This document shows positions 1 to 10,004 of a stretch of 64,000 nucleotides of DNA, piece by piece. The position numbers and the translations under genes are program-made. Each line of letters starts with the position of its first letter. Position 1 is the stretch's first letter. The stretch lies in assembly GCF_014643255.1 (NCBI RefSeq), contig NZ_BMJI01000017.1, positions 1 to 64,000 on the forward strand, in the 5' to 3' direction. The notes under the pieces were generated by a model. The model was not told the origin of the DNA. It worked only from the letters and a program-made list of their open reading frames with translations, and made no database searches. The DNA comes from Tersicoccus solisilvae (GTDB taxonomy: Bacteria > Actinomycetota > Actinomycetes > Actinomycetales > Micrococcaceae).

Positions 1-79
1 ACCATGGATGTCCGACGTCGACAGGCGACCCAACCCACATGTTTCTCCCGCTCCACGCGGGCCGCAAGGCCCCAGCCCG

Positions 80-98
80 CTATTGACGAGCTGGCGAG
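80..98 (+). repeat. dispersed repeat arm in gene-free left edge
   Basis: Bases 1-116 carry no gene. Within them, a 19-base sequence beginning CTATTGACGAGCTGGC is identical to the reverse complement of the left arm of the inverted repeat at 62895-62965. The preceding bases (about 39-45) contain CATGTTTC, a short string also found in the loop of that element, so this may be a diverged copy of the same unit. It lies just downstream of the enoyl-CoA hydratase stop codon, where a terminator would be expected. Function unknown. Confidence 0.6.
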
Positions 99-116
99 GG
101 GGCCAGGGGGGCGGGG

Positions 117-893
117 TCAGCGGTGGTGGAAGTCGGGCGTCCGCTTCTCGACGAAGGCGGCCATGCCCTCCTTCTGGTCCTCCGTGGCGAAGGCGGAGTG
201 GAACAGGCGGCGCTCGATCTGCACCCCGTGCGTCACGCCGGTCTCGAACGCGGTGCCGACGGCCTCCTTGGCCAGCATCGCGACGGGCTTCGACGTGGCC
301 GCGATGGTGCCGGCCGCCTCGAGGGCCTCCTCCAGCACCCGGTCGGCGGGCACGACGCGCGAGACGAGGCCGGCACGCAGCGCCTCCTCGGCGTCGATCT
401 GCCGCCCGGTGAGGATCATGTCCATCGCGAGCGCCTTCCCGACGGCGCGCGTGAGACGCTGGGTGCCGCCCATGCCGGGGAGCACCCCGAGGGAGATCTC
501 GGGCTGGCCGAAGCGGGCGGTGTCCGCGGCGATGATCAGGTCGCACATCATCGCCAGCTCGCAGCCGCCGCCGAGGGCGTAGCCGGAGACGGCGGCGACG
601 AGCGGGATGCGCAGCCGGGTCAGGTCCTCCCAGTGCCGGAACCAGTCCGCGGCGTACATGTCCATGTAGGACTGGGACGCCATCTCCTTGATGTCCGCAC
701 CGGCCGCGAAGGCGCGCTCCGAGCCGGTGATGACGACGGCGCCGATGCCGGGGTCGGCGTCGAAGGCCGTCACGGCGGCGACCAGCTCGTCCATCGTGGC
801 CTTGTTCAGGGCATTGAGCGCCTTCGGCCGGTTCAACGTGATGAGGCCGACCCGGCCCCGGGTCTCGACCAGCACGGTCGCGTCGTCGCTCAT
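117..893 (-). CDS. enoyl-CoA hydratase (valine/branched-chain catabolism)
   Basis: A 258-residue crotonase-family protein, full length for a bacterial enoyl-CoA hydratase. The CoA-binding/oxyanion segment [12 protein letters not shown] is at 61-72, and the two catalytic glutamates are visible as E112 (GGGCELAM) and E132 (GQPEISLG), with the usual 20-residue spacing. The ATG at 893 is preferred over an upstream in-frame start because it follows a GGAGGGTGAGG ribosome site and lies 4 bases after the mmsB stop. As last gene of mmsA-hydrolase-mmsB-hydratase, it probably hydrates methacrylyl-CoA to 3-hydroxyisobutyryl-CoA. Specificity is inferred from context; a general short-chain hydratase is possible. 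Confidence 0.88.
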   Translation of the reverse strand: MSDDATVLVETRGRVGLITLNRPKALNALNKATMDELVAAVTAFDADPGIGAVVITGSERAFAAGADIKEMASQSYMDMYAADWFRHWEDLTRLRIPLVAAVSGYALGGGCELAMMCDLIIAADTARFGQPEISLGVLPGMGGTQRLTRAVGKALAMDMILTGRQIDAEEALRAGLVSRVVPADRVLEEALEAAGTIAATSKPVAMLAKEAVGTAFETGVTHGVQIERRLFHSAFATEDQKEGMAAFVEKRTPDFHHR

Positions 894-897
894 GTCC

Positions 898-1941
898 TCA
901 CCCTCCCACGGAGTCGTCGGCGGCCACAGCGTCATCTCCGGCCGGGCCATCTCCCGCAGTGCCGTCTCCGGCAGCAGCCGGCCCACCCGCGGACGCGTGC
1001 CGGATGTCGGTGATGATGCCGGAGAAGTCCCGAGTGGCGCCCTCGCCCGCGGCGTACCGCTGGTAGATGGCGGCCGCGGCAGGGCCGATCTCGGCGGCGA
1101 CGCCGGTGCTCTGCAGGGCCGCGAGGGCCAGGCCGAGGTCCTTGGCCATCAGGGCACCGGCGAACCCGGGCCGGTAGTCGCGATTGGCGGGGCTGGTCGG
1201 CACCGGTCCGGGCACGGGGCAGTTCGTCGTCACGGCCCAGCACTGCCCCGACGCCGTGGAGATGACGTCGAAGAGCGCCTGGTGGGACAGGCCGAGCTTC
1301 TCGCCGAGCACGAACGCCTCGGAGGAGACGATCATGCTCGCGCCGAGGATCATGTTGTTGCAGATCTTCGCGGCCTGGCCGGCGCCGTGGCCGCCGCAGT
1401 GCACGATCTTCCGCCCCATCACCTCCAGCAGCGGCATCAGCTGCGGCAGATCCGCCTCGTCCGCGCCGACCATGAACGTCAGGGTGCCGGCCTCGGCGCC
1501 GACGACGCCGCCGGAGACGGGGGCGTCCGCGCTGCGGTGCCCGGCGGCGAGGGCGGCGTCGGCGGCCTCGCGCGACTCCTCGACGGTGATGGTCGAGCAG
1601 TCCAGGAACAGGGTGCCCGGGTCGGCCTGGGCGAGCAGCCCGGGCTCCGCCGGACCGCCGAGGTAGGCCCGCAGCAGGTGCGCGCCGCTGGGGAACATGG
1701 TGAGGACGATCCGCGCACCCGCGGCGGCGTCGAGCGCGCTCTCGGCGGTGGGGATGCCGGCGGCGCGCGCGGCGTCGACGGCGGCGGGCACGACGTCGTA
1801 CCCGGCGACGTCGTAGCCGGCGGCCACCAGGTTGGCGGCCATGGGCAGGCCCATGTGCCCGAGGCCGAGGAAGGCGATGCGGCCGGCCTTGGCGGGCGCC
1901 GGCCCGGTCGCGGCCGACGGGGTCGGCGTCGTGTCGGTCAT
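898..1941 (-). CDS. mmsB: 3-hydroxyisobutyrate dehydrogenase
   Basis: A 347-residue member of the beta-hydroxyacid dehydrogenase family, which oxidises 3-hydroxyisobutyrate to methylmalonate semialdehyde with NAD+. The dinucleotide-binding motif [12 protein letters not shown] sits at 24-35, the substrate motif DAPVSGG at 139-145, and the catalytic lysine is K192 in [13 protein letters not shown]. The C-terminal 30 residues are a low-complexity Gly/Asp/Ala tail not normal for the family. The start codon overlaps the stop of the preceding hydrolase (ATGA), indicating translational coupling. The gene order around it is that of valine degradation. Confidence 0.9.
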   Translation of the reverse strand: MTDTTPTPSAATGPAPAKAGRIAFLGLGHMGLPMAANLVAAGYDVAGYDVVPAAVDAARAAGIPTAESALDAAAGARIVLTMFPSGAHLLRAYLGGPAEPGLLAQADPGTLFLDCSTITVEESREAADAALAAGHRSADAPVSGGVVGAEAGTLTFMVGADEADLPQLMPLLEVMGRKIVHCGGHGAGQAAKICNNMILGASMIVSSEAFVLGEKLGLSHQALFDVISTASGQCWAVTTNCPVPGPVPTSPANRDYRPGFAGALMAKDLGLALAALQSTGVAAEIGPAAAAIYQRYAAGEGATRDFSGIITDIRHASAGGPAAAGDGTAGDGPAGDDAVAADDSVGG

Positions 1942-3089
1942 GATGCACCCTTCGTTGCCGTCTCGTGCTGGGCGGTGCCGTCGAGCCCGTCCAGGTCCAG
2001 GTCGTGCTCCAGCGGCGCGAAACAGGCCGCCACGACGGCCGGGTCGACGGCCGCCAGGGTCGGAGGGTCCCAGTGCGGATCACGGTCCTTGTCGATGACC
2101 TGGGCTCGCACGCCCTCCGGGAAGTCGTGGCCCTGCAGCAGGCGCAGGCCCACGCGGTACTCGTTCACCAGGGCCTCCTGGAGCCGCGTCGCGCCGCGGG
2201 CCCGGCGTACGCCCTCGAGGGTCACGCACAGCGAGGTCGGCGACTTCTCCCGGATGGTCGCCGCTGCCGCCGCGGCGTCCTCGTTGCCGGCGCCGCCCAG
2301 CTCGTCCAGCCGGGCGACGATCTCCGGCACGGTCTGCCGGCCGTACGCGTCGTCGATCCACGCCGCGGCGGCGGCCAGGGCCGACGGCGGGACGTCGGCG
2401 ACGGCGAACCGGGCGACGACGTCGTCGGCGGGCTCGGTCTCGAGTGCCGCCTCGATCGCGTCCAGGTCGGCGGCGGCCACGAGGCGGTCCGCGAGGCCCA
2501 GGTGCAGCGCGTCCGCGGCGTCCAGGTGGGCGCCGGTCAGCGCCGCGTGCAGGCCCGCGCCGCCGTCGGTCCGGGAGAGCAGCCACGTGCCGCCGACGTC
2601 GGGGGCGAAGCCGATGGTCGTCTCCGGCATGCCGCTGCGGGTGCGCTCGGTGACCAGCCGGTGGCTGCCGTGCGCGGAGATCCCGATGCCGCCGCCGAGG
2701 ACCAGCCCGTCCATGAACGCGACGTACGGCTTGGGGTACGCCGCGATGATCGCGTTCAGCAGGTACTCCCGCGCCCAGAACCGCTCGCTCGCGGTGGTGT
2801 CCCGCCGGCCGTCCTGACTCGTCGAACCGGCACCGTCCGCGGTCATGTCCCGGTAGATGGCGACGATGTCGCCGCCCGCGCACAGGCCGCGCTCCCCCGC
2901 GCCGCGGACCAGGACCGTCTCGATCGCGTCGTCGTCGCGCCAGGCCGTCAGCGCCGCGAGCATCGCCTCGACCATCTCGGCCGTCAACGCGTTGACCGCA
3001 CGCGGCCGGTTCAGGGTGAGGACGCCGAGCCTGCCGCGGACCTCGGTGAGGACGGGCGGCTCGACGGGTCCGGTTGCGGAATCCGCCAC
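1938..3089 (-). CDS. 3-hydroxyisobutyryl-CoA hydrolase
   Basis: A 383-residue crotonase-fold protein, about 120 residues longer than simple hydratases, which is typical of 3-hydroxyisobutyryl-CoA hydrolases. Motifs: GERGLCAGGD at 66-75, GLVLGGGIGISAHG around 128-141, and MPETTIGFAPDVG with the family glutamate at E156. It frees 3-hydroxyisobutyrate from its CoA ester between the hydratase and mmsB steps. The start is GTG at 3089, 2 bases past the mmsA stop, with GAGGG upstream inside the mmsA end. The same frame stays open far upstream across mmsA, but that part has no homologous look. Confidence 0.87.
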   Translation of the reverse strand: MADSATGPVEPPVLTEVRGRLGVLTLNRPRAVNALTAEMVEAMLAALTAWRDDDAIETVLVRGAGERGLCAGGDIVAIYRDMTADGAGSTSQDGRRDTTASERFWAREYLLNAIIAAYPKPYVAFMDGLVLGGGIGISAHGSHRLVTERTRSGMPETTIGFAPDVGGTWLLSRTDGGAGLHAALTGAHLDAADALHLGLADRLVAAADLDAIEAALETEPADDVVARFAVADVPPSALAAAAAWIDDAYGRQTVPEIVARLDELGGAGNEDAAAAAATIREKSPTSLCVTLEGVRRARGATRLQEALVNEYRVGLRLLQGHDFPEGVRAQVIDKDRDPHWDPPTLAAVDPAVVAACFAPLEHDLDLDGLDGTAQHETATKGAS

Positions 3090-3091
3090 CG

Positions 3092-4591
<1,500 letters not shown>

Positions 4592-4668
4592 CGGAGCTCC
4601 TTCGCGTCGGGTACCGAGGGCCGTGGACCGCCGCTCGGATCCGAGCCGGATGTGATCCACGTCTCCTG

Positions 4669-4690
4669 CCGAGAATACTCGGACATCCTA
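4669..4690 (-). promoter_or_regulatory. candidate promoter and operator of the mmsA operon
   Basis: On the minus strand a -10-like TAGGAT (4685-4690) is followed by a short palindrome CCGAG-N4-CTCGG (4669-4682), which would overlap the transcription start. I see no convincing -35 box. The arrangement suits a repressor acting on the valine operon, but the regulator is not encoded next door. Confidence 0.4.
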
Positions 4691-4743
4691 GTAAATGGCC
4701 AGCGGGCGGGCCGGGGCCAGCACGGGGCCGACGTCGGGCTTGG

Positions 4744-4755
4744 TAGGTTGGATCG
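4744..4755 (+). promoter_or_regulatory. -10 box for leaderless xth transcript
   Basis: TAGGTT (TANNNT consensus) is followed by exactly 6 bases and then the GTG start at 4756, which has no ribosome-binding site. This spacing puts the transcription start on the start codon, as in leaderless actinobacterial mRNAs. Confidence 0.5.
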
Positions 4756-5559
4756 GTGAGGATCGCGACCTGGAACGTCAACTCCCTGCGTGCCCGCGCC
4801 GACCGCGTGGAGGCCTGGCTGGACCGCTCCGACGTGGATGTGCTCGCCATCCAGGAGACCAAGTGCAAGGACGAGAACTTCCCCTGGGACCTGTTCGAGC
4901 GCCTCGGCTACGACGTCGCCCACTTCGGCGTCAGCCAGTGGAACGGGGTGGCGATCGCCTCCCGCGTGGGCCTCGAGGACGTCGAGCGCACCTTCGAAGG
5001 GCAGCCCACCTTCGGCAAGGAGGAGGCGGACGCCGTGCAGGAGTCCCGGGCGATCGCGGCGACGTGCGGCGGAGTGCGGGTGTGGAGCCTGTACGTGCCC
5101 AACGGCCGCGACCGGAACGACCCGCACATGCAGTACAAGATCGACTGGCTCGGGGTGCTCAAGGACCAGGCGGCGAGCTGGCTGGCCACCGATCCCGACG
5201 CCCAGGTGGCCCTGGTCGGCGACTGGAACGTGGCCCCGCGGGACGAGGACGTGTGGGACATCGACCTGTTCGAACGCGAGCAGGCCACCCATGTCAGCGC
5301 GCCGGAGCGGGCCGCGTTCCACGCGTTCGAGGAGGCCGGGTTCGCCGACGTCGTGCGCCCGTACACGCCCGGTCCCGGCGTCTACACCTACTGGGACTAC
5401 AAGCAGCTGCGCTTCCCCCGCCGCGAGGGCATGCGGATCGACTTCGTCCTGGCCTCCCCGGCCCTGGCCGCCCGGGTCACCGGCGCCTCCATCGACCGGC
5501 AGGAACGCAAGGGCAAGGGCGCGTCGGACCACGCCCCCGTGGTGGTGGAGCTGGCCTGA
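4756..5559 (+). CDS. xth: exodeoxyribonuclease III
   Basis: A 267-residue EEP-fold nuclease that acts on abasic sites and as a 3'-5' exonuclease in base-excision repair. The N-terminus MRIATWNVNSLRAR is characteristic. The metal-binding glutamate is E34 in IQETKC. The VGDWNVAP segment carries the active-site Asp/Asn, and SDHAPV near the C-terminus carries the catalytic Asp-His pair. Length is normal for ExoIII. The GTG start lacks a ribosome site and sits 6 bases after a TAGGTT box, suggesting leaderless expression. Divergent from the mmsA operon and followed 21 bases later by an unknown gene. Confidence 0.95.
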   Translation: MRIATWNVNSLRARADRVEAWLDRSDVDVLAIQETKCKDENFPWDLFERLGYDVAHFGVSQWNGVAIASRVGLEDVERTFEGQPTFGKEEADAVQESRAIAATCGGVRVWSLYVPNGRDRNDPHMQYKIDWLGVLKDQAASWLATDPDAQVALVGDWNVAPRDEDVWDIDLFEREQATHVSAPERAAFHAFEEAGFADVVRPYTPGPGVYTYWDYKQLRFPRREGMRIDFVLASPALAARVTGASIDRQERKGKGASDHAPVVVELA

Positions 5560-5568
5560 CCGCGGGTC

Positions 5569-5580
5569 TACGCTGACGTC
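5569..5580 (+). promoter_or_regulatory. -10 box for leaderless transcript of 5581 gene
   Basis: TACGCT fits TANNNT and is followed by exactly 6 bases and the ATG at 5581. The short gap after xth contains no ribosome-binding sequence, so the downstream gene may have its own leaderless promoter. Confidence 0.42.
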
Positions 5581-6423
5581 ATGGTCGGCATCGTGGCGAT
5601 CGGCGGGACGTACGACGTCGCCGCCGGGCTGCCCTTCCAGTCGCACCTGCGGGTGTACGAGCCGTTGCACGCCTTCGAGCCGCACGGCCTGATCGGTGCG
5701 GCCGAGGATCCCTCCACCGCCGACCGGCAGGACATGCTCGCCTCCCTGGCCCGCGCCTGCGAGCCGCGCTACCAGCCGTTCCCGGTGGGCCCGGAGCACG
5801 TCCGGGCGCTCGACGTCACGGACGGCGCCGGCACCACGCACCGGTTGTTCAACCCCGGCCAGCTCGGCGTGCGCGCACTGCTGGCCGCCGAGAAGCTGAG
5901 CAACGCCGTCTCCACCGATCTGGCTGAACTGGTCGTGCCGGGGGAGGCGCTGGAGCGGCACCTCGACGACCTGCGCACCTCCGACGGGACCGACCGCCTG
6001 CACACCCGCACCGCGACCTGGGGCGTGCCCCTGGCCTGGTTCGCGTTGTTCAGCGACGAGGACCCGGTCCAGGTGTTCCGGTCGGGCGACCGGATCAAGA
6101 ACTGCCGGCTCTGCACGGCTATCGGTGAGGCTCGCGACCGGGTCCGGTTCGCGGCGAGCAGCCTGGCCGCCGTCGTTCCCGAGATGGACCTGCTCACCGA
6201 ACTGGGCGATCTCGGTGAGTGGCTCGACGGGTTCGACGACGGCGCCGCCGTGGCCCTGGACTACGGCCAGGTCGCGGAGGCCGTCTACCCCGACGACTCC
6301 CCCTCCGACCTGCGGCTGGGCATCGAGTGTCTGGCCGAGGCGGACATGACCGGGGCGGCCGCCGCGTATCGGCGCCTCGCCGGCCGCTGGCTGCCGATCA
6401 AACAGCTCGCCCGGGCCTCCTGA
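5581..6423 (+). CDS. hypothetical protein
   Basis: A 280-residue protein I cannot assign to a family with confidence. It has no signal peptide or transmembrane segment and is acidic in its C-terminal half. Its codon use and composition look like its neighbours. It begins MVGIVAIGGTYDVAAGL and contains one Cys pair (CRLC) around residue 178. It follows xth by 21 bases and ends before a perfect terminator hairpin shared with the convergent LacI gene. Translation probably begins on a leaderless mRNA. Its association with xth may be only positional. Confidence 0.65.
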   Translation: MVGIVAIGGTYDVAAGLPFQSHLRVYEPLHAFEPHGLIGAAEDPSTADRQDMLASLARACEPRYQPFPVGPEHVRALDVTDGAGTTHRLFNPGQLGVRALLAAEKLSNAVSTDLAELVVPGEALERHLDDLRTSDGTDRLHTRTATWGVPLAWFALFSDEDPVQVFRSGDRIKNCRLCTAIGEARDRVRFAASSLAAVVPEMDLLTELGDLGEWLDGFDDGAAVALDYGQVAEAVYPDDSPSDLRLGIECLAEADMTGAAAAYRRLAGRWLPIKQLARAS

Positions 6424-6449
6424 CCCTCCGCAAGGGGCGGGTCACACTC

Positions 6450-6472
6450 GGGGCCGGACATCGTCCGGCCCC
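6450..6472. terminator. bidirectional terminator hairpin
   Basis: A perfect 10-bp stem, GGGGCCGGAC / GTCCGGCCCC, with a 3-base ATC loop lies between the stops of the convergent genes at 6423 (+) and 6477 (-). There is no T-tract on either side, as is common in high-GC actinobacteria. Confidence 0.75.
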
Positions 6473-6476
6473 GGGC

Positions 6477-7637
6477 TCATGCCGGCTGCACCCGGGGCCG
6501 GGCCGTGCCCGCGCCGAGCGAGCGGGAACCGGAGGGCGCCGCGTGTGCCCCGGCACCCGTCGCACCGACGCGCCCCGCGGACGCCCGCCCGGACCGGCTC
6601 CCCCGGCCGGCGGCGGCGAGCAGGGGCGCCGGGCCGGTGCTGCGCCGGATCACCAGCTCGTGCGGCTCGGGTGCCGGCTGCGCGGTGAGATCTCCCTCGT
6701 CGCCCTCCAGCGCGGCCAGCAACAGCGTGGCCGCACGCTCGCCGGCCGCGATCGGATCCTGACGGATGGTCGTGAGGCCGAAGACCTCGGCGAACTCGTG
6801 GTCGTCGACGCCGATCACGGACAGGTCTTCCGGGACCCGCAACCCGGCCTCGGCGGCGGCCAGGAGGGCGCCGAAGGCCATCTCGTCCGACGAGGCGACG
6901 ATGCCGGTGGGCCGTTGGCGCGGGTCGGCCGCGAGCACCCGGGCCACCGCATCCTTGGACCTGTCCGCCGCGTAGTCGCCGAACACCGTGGACGCGGCAC
7001 CGACCGGCAGCCCGGCCGCGCCCATGGCGTCGCGGAATCCCGCGGCGCGGAGCCGCGGCACGGAGAAGTCGATGCCGAACGAGCCACCACCGGCCAGGTG
7101 CACGATGCGCTGGTGGCCGAGCCCGATCAGATGCTCGGTCGCGTCCCGCACCGCGGCCCGATCGTCGATGCTGACGTGCCGGCACCCGTCCACGGGGCCG
7201 CCGACGACGATCACGGGCTGCTCCAGCGCGTGCAGTGCCGCCAGCTCCTCGTCGGTCAACGCCATGCAGAGCACCACCAGCGCATCGATCCGCTTGCGCA
7301 GCATCGACCGGTGGAAGACCCGGTCGCGGTTGGTGCCCGCCCCGCCCAGGCTGTAGAGATCGAGGTCGTAGCCGCGGGAACGCAACTGCCGGTCCACGCC
7401 CTCGATCGCGCTGGCGAAGAACCAGCGGTGGACCACCGGCACGAGGACGCCGATGGCCATGTTGCGCCCGGTCGCCAAGCCGGCGGCCGAGGACGAGGCG
7501 ACGTACCCCATGGCGTCGGCGATGGCCAGGACGCGATCCCGGGTATGCGGCGAGACGCCGGAGCGGCCGCGGAGCGCGCGCGAGACGGTCGCGGTGGAGA
7601 CCCCCGCGCGCGCCGCGACCTCGTCGATGCTGGGCAT
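6477..7637 (-). CDS. LacI-family transcriptional regulator
   Basis: A 386-residue regulator. The N-terminal helix-turn-helix is textbook LacI (SIDEVAARAGVSTATVSRALRG, residues 3-24), followed by the hinge and a periplasmic-binding-protein-like sensor domain to about residue 335. The final 50 residues are a Ser/Arg/Gly-rich extension. It is the last gene of the alpha-glucoside transport operon read from 11300. A LacI-type palindrome overlaps the promoter of that operon (11391-11402), so it very probably represses the transporter and perhaps the divergent alpha-glucosidase. AAGG upstream of the ATG supports the start. Confidence 0.9.
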   Translation of the reverse strand: MPSIDEVAARAGVSTATVSRALRGRSGVSPHTRDRVLAIADAMGYVASSSAAGLATGRNMAIGVLVPVVHRWFFASAIEGVDRQLRSRGYDLDLYSLGGAGTNRDRVFHRSMLRKRIDALVVLCMALTDEELAALHALEQPVIVVGGPVDGCRHVSIDDRAAVRDATEHLIGLGHQRIVHLAGGGSFGIDFSVPRLRAAGFRDAMGAAGLPVGAASTVFGDYAADRSKDAVARVLAADPRQRPTGIVASSDEMAFGALLAAAEAGLRVPEDLSVIGVDDHEFAEVFGLTTIRQDPIAAGERAATLLLAALEGDEGDLTAQPAPEPHELVIRRSTGPAPLLAAAGRGSRSGRASAGRVGATGAGAHAAPSGSRSLGAGTARPRVQPA

Positions 7638-7685
7638 GAGACAGGACCTTCTGCGTGAGACCGAGAAAGCGGGGGCGGGACGGTG

Positions 7686-7955
7686 TCAGTACGTACGGCG
7701 CCTGGCCTCGACCCGCGGGAGCCGGCGGCGCAGCCGCCAGAGCAACACGACGACGATCGCGAGCGCGACGGCGCCGGCGAACCACGACCAGGCGAACTGG
7801 CCGGTCGTCGAGGTGTAAACGCCGATCGCGGCGACGGCGAGGACGGCGAAGGCGAGGAAACCGATCACCGCTTCCAGGTGCTCGGCGATCCGCACCCGAC
7901 GCAGCTGGTCCTCCGCGTCGAGCTCGTCCTCGTCGTCGCCGTCCTCGTACCGCAC
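7686..7955 (-). CDS. small two-helix membrane protein
   Basis: An 89-residue protein with an acidic N-terminus (DGDDEDELDAED) and two hydrophobic helices at about 31-47 and 56-73, ending in an Arg-rich tail. This predicts a small integral membrane protein with a positive cytoplasmic end. It starts with GTG 22 bases after the second permease stop and precedes the LacI gene, so it belongs to the transport operon. No function can be assigned. It could be an accessory subunit or simply a passenger. Confidence 0.6.
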   Translation of the reverse strand: MRYEDGDDEDELDAEDQLRRVRIAEHLEAVIGFLAFAVLAVAAIGVYTSTTGQFAWSWFAGAVALAIVVVLLWRLRRRLPRVEARRRTY

Positions 7956-7977
7956 GTCGTTCGGGCCGCCGTCCGGG

Positions 7978-8877
7978 TTACTTCACGCCGCCGGCCGTGA
8001 GGCCGTCGACGATCCGCCGCTGGAAGATCAGCACGAGGATGACCAGCGGGATGGTCACGATCGTGCCGGCCGCCATGACCGTGGTGTACGGCTCCTGGCG
8101 GGGGATCGCCCCGGCGAAGTAGGCGATCGCGACCGTGACGGTCCGGGTCGCCTCGTTGGAGAGCTGGCTCGCGATGAGGAACTCGTTCCAGGCCGAGATG
8201 AACGCCAGGATGGCTGTGGTGAACACCGCCGGCGCCGCGAGCGGCATGATCACCTTCCGGAACGCCTCACCCGGGGTGCACCCGTCCATCCGTGCCGCCT
8301 CCTCCAGCTCCCACGGCATCTCGCGGAAGAAGGACGTCAGCGTGTACACGGTCAGGGGCAGCACGAACGAGATGCTCGGGATGATCAGCGCCTGGTAGGT
8401 GCCGATCCACTCGATCTTGGTGAACAGCTGGAACAACGGCGTCACCAGGGCGACACCCGGGAACATCGAGGCGCCCAGGATGAAGCCGAGGATGAGGAAC
8501 TTGCCGCGGAAGTTCAGCCGGGCGAGCGCGTACGCGGCGAACACCCCGACGATCAGCGAGATCACCGTGGTCACCGTCGAGACGAGCAGGCTGTTGCCCA
8601 GCGCCAGCAGGAAGTGGTTGCCGGTGCTCTCGTCGAACGCGGCCCGGAAGTTGTCCAGGGTCACGTGGGTGGGCCAGGGCGTGTTGTCGAACGTGAAGTT
8701 CACGTCCCGGAAGGCCGTGACGACCATCCAGTAGAACGGCGCCAGGCACCAGACCAGGATGATCACCGCACTGATGTAGGTGCGGATGTTCGCCCACCGG
8801 TCGCGCCGGCTGGCGGCGTTGTTGGGGATCTCGGCCTGGGCGGCCTCTCCGGCCACGGGGCCCGCGACGGCGGTCAT
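7978..8877 (-). CDS. ABC sugar transporter permease (MalG/MsmG type)
   Basis: A 299-residue inner-membrane permease with six predicted helices. The EAA loop EEAARMDGCTPGEAFRKVIMPL that contacts the ATPase is plain, and the C-terminus GLTAGGVK is the conserved MalG-type ending. The start overlaps the stop of the first permease (ATGA). It would form the heterodimeric channel with that permease, fed by the binding protein at 10005-11300. No ATPase gene lies in the cluster, so a shared MsiK/UgpC-type ATPase elsewhere is expected. Confidence 0.92.
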   Translation of the reverse strand: MTAVAGPVAGEAAQAEIPNNAASRRDRWANIRTYISAVIILVWCLAPFYWMVVTAFRDVNFTFDNTPWPTHVTLDNFRAAFDESTGNHFLLALGNSLLVSTVTTVISLIVGVFAAYALARLNFRGKFLILGFILGASMFPGVALVTPLFQLFTKIEWIGTYQALIIPSISFVLPLTVYTLTSFFREMPWELEEAARMDGCTPGEAFRKVIMPLAAPAVFTTAILAFISAWNEFLIASQLSNEATRTVTVAIAYFAGAIPRQEPYTTVMAAGTIVTIPLVILVLIFQRRIVDGLTAGGVK

Positions 8878-9899
8878 GCTGCCACCTTCTTCCGCTTCCG
8901 GCGCTTCGGGCCCGCGCCCTCGACGACGTTGGCTCCCAGGAACTTCACGAAGATGAAGGCCACCAGGAAGATGATGAGGAACGTGATCGTCGACAGGGCG
9001 GCGGCGCTGTTGACGCCCGCCCGCATCTGCTGGATCACGAGGATGGACAGCGTCGTGGTGCCGTTCGCTCCCCCGGTCAGGATGGCCGGCAGGTCGTACA
9101 TGCGCAGCGCGTCCAGCACGCGGAACAGGATCGCCACCATCAGCGCCGGCTTCACCAGCGGCAGGGTGATCTGCACGAATCGCTGCCAGGCGGTGGTGCC
9201 GTCGACCTTCGCGGCCTCGTACACCTCGGCCGGGATCAACTGCAGGCCCGCCAGGATGAGCAGCGCCATGAACGGCGTCGTCTTCCACGTGTCCGCGATG
9301 ATGATCGCCCACCGGGCCGGCCACTCGCTGCCGGTCCACAGGATGGTCTGCCCGATCAGATGGTTGAGGATGCCGTCCGAGGCGAAGATGAAGTACCACA
9401 GCTTCGCGGTGACGGCGGTGGGGATAGCCCACGGCACGAGCACGGCGGCCCGCAGCAGGCCCCGGCCCTTGAACTTGCGGGCCATGATCGTCGCCATCCA
9501 GAAGCCGAGCACGGTCTCCAGGGTCACGGTGACGATCGTGAAGAGGAACGTGACGCCGGTGGCCGTCCAGAACTGGCCACCGATGCTGCCGTCCGGGCAG
9601 GTGAAGGCGCCGGCGCCCGCGGGGCACTGCTGCAGCAGCCACGCGGTGTAGTTGCTGAAGCCGGCGGGACCACCCTCCACGAAGAGGCCGGTCGCGGGGT
9701 CGAGGCCCTGGTCCTTCTGGAAGGACAGGGTGATCGCGCTGATGACCGGATAGAGGATGACGATCGCCAGCAGGATGAGGGTGGGGGCCAGCAGCATCGC
9801 CGCCTGGCGCCCCTGGGTCTTCTCCGCCCGCTCCTCCTCGAGCGGTTGGGGCGCCGTGCCGCCGCCGTTCAGATCGGTTTCGTTGACAGCCGTCGACAT
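8874..9899 (-). CDS. ABC sugar transporter permease (MalF/MsmF type)
   Basis: A 341-residue permease. An N-terminal cytoplasmic stretch is followed by six or more helices, a periplasmic loop after helix 1 (about residues 62-105, with a Cys pair), and the EAA loop YEAAKVDGTTAWQRFVQITLP. The C-terminus is very basic (KRRKRKK). The start is supported by AAGGAGG 4-5 bases upstream. It pairs with the downstream MalG-type protein. The binding-protein gene lies 105 bases upstream, separated by two hairpins that may set relative expression. Confidence 0.92.
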   Translation of the reverse strand: MSTAVNETDLNGGGTAPQPLEEERAEKTQGRQAAMLLAPTLILLAIVILYPVISAITLSFQKDQGLDPATGLFVEGGPAGFSNYTAWLLQQCPAGAGAFTCPDGSIGGQFWTATGVTFLFTIVTVTLETVLGFWMATIMARKFKGRGLLRAAVLVPWAIPTAVTAKLWYFIFASDGILNHLIGQTILWTGSEWPARWAIIIADTWKTTPFMALLILAGLQLIPAEVYEAAKVDGTTAWQRFVQITLPLVKPALMVAILFRVLDALRMYDLPAILTGGANGTTTLSILVIQQMRAGVNSAAALSTITFLIIFLVAFIFVKFLGANVVEGAGPKRRKRKKVAA

Positions 9900-9911
9900 G
9901 GTCCCTCCTTT

Positions 9912-9998
9912 CCTGTGCGCACAGGCCGGGCCCGCGCGCGGAGTGATGATGGGAGAAAGGGCCGGGGGCGGGACCGGTCAGCCGTGCCCGCCCCCGGC
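9912..9998 (-). promoter_or_regulatory. intercistronic stem-loops between binding protein and permease genes
   Basis: Two structures lie in the 105-base gap: a 12-bp stem GCCGGGGGCGGG / CCCGCCCCCGGC with a 14-base loop (9961-9998), directly after the binding-protein stop, and a perfect 14-bp palindrome CCTGTGCGCACAGG (9912-9925), just before the permease ribosome site. In known sugar operons such hairpins stabilise or partly terminate the mRNA so that more binding protein than permease is made. That role is inferred here. Confidence 0.6.
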
Positions 9999-10004
9999 GT
10001 CCGA

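Noticed and set aside
117-1013. Plus-strand open frames opposite the valine operon
   Set aside because: Histidine/glycine/arginine-rich shadows without motifs or ribosome sites, antisense to clear enzymes.
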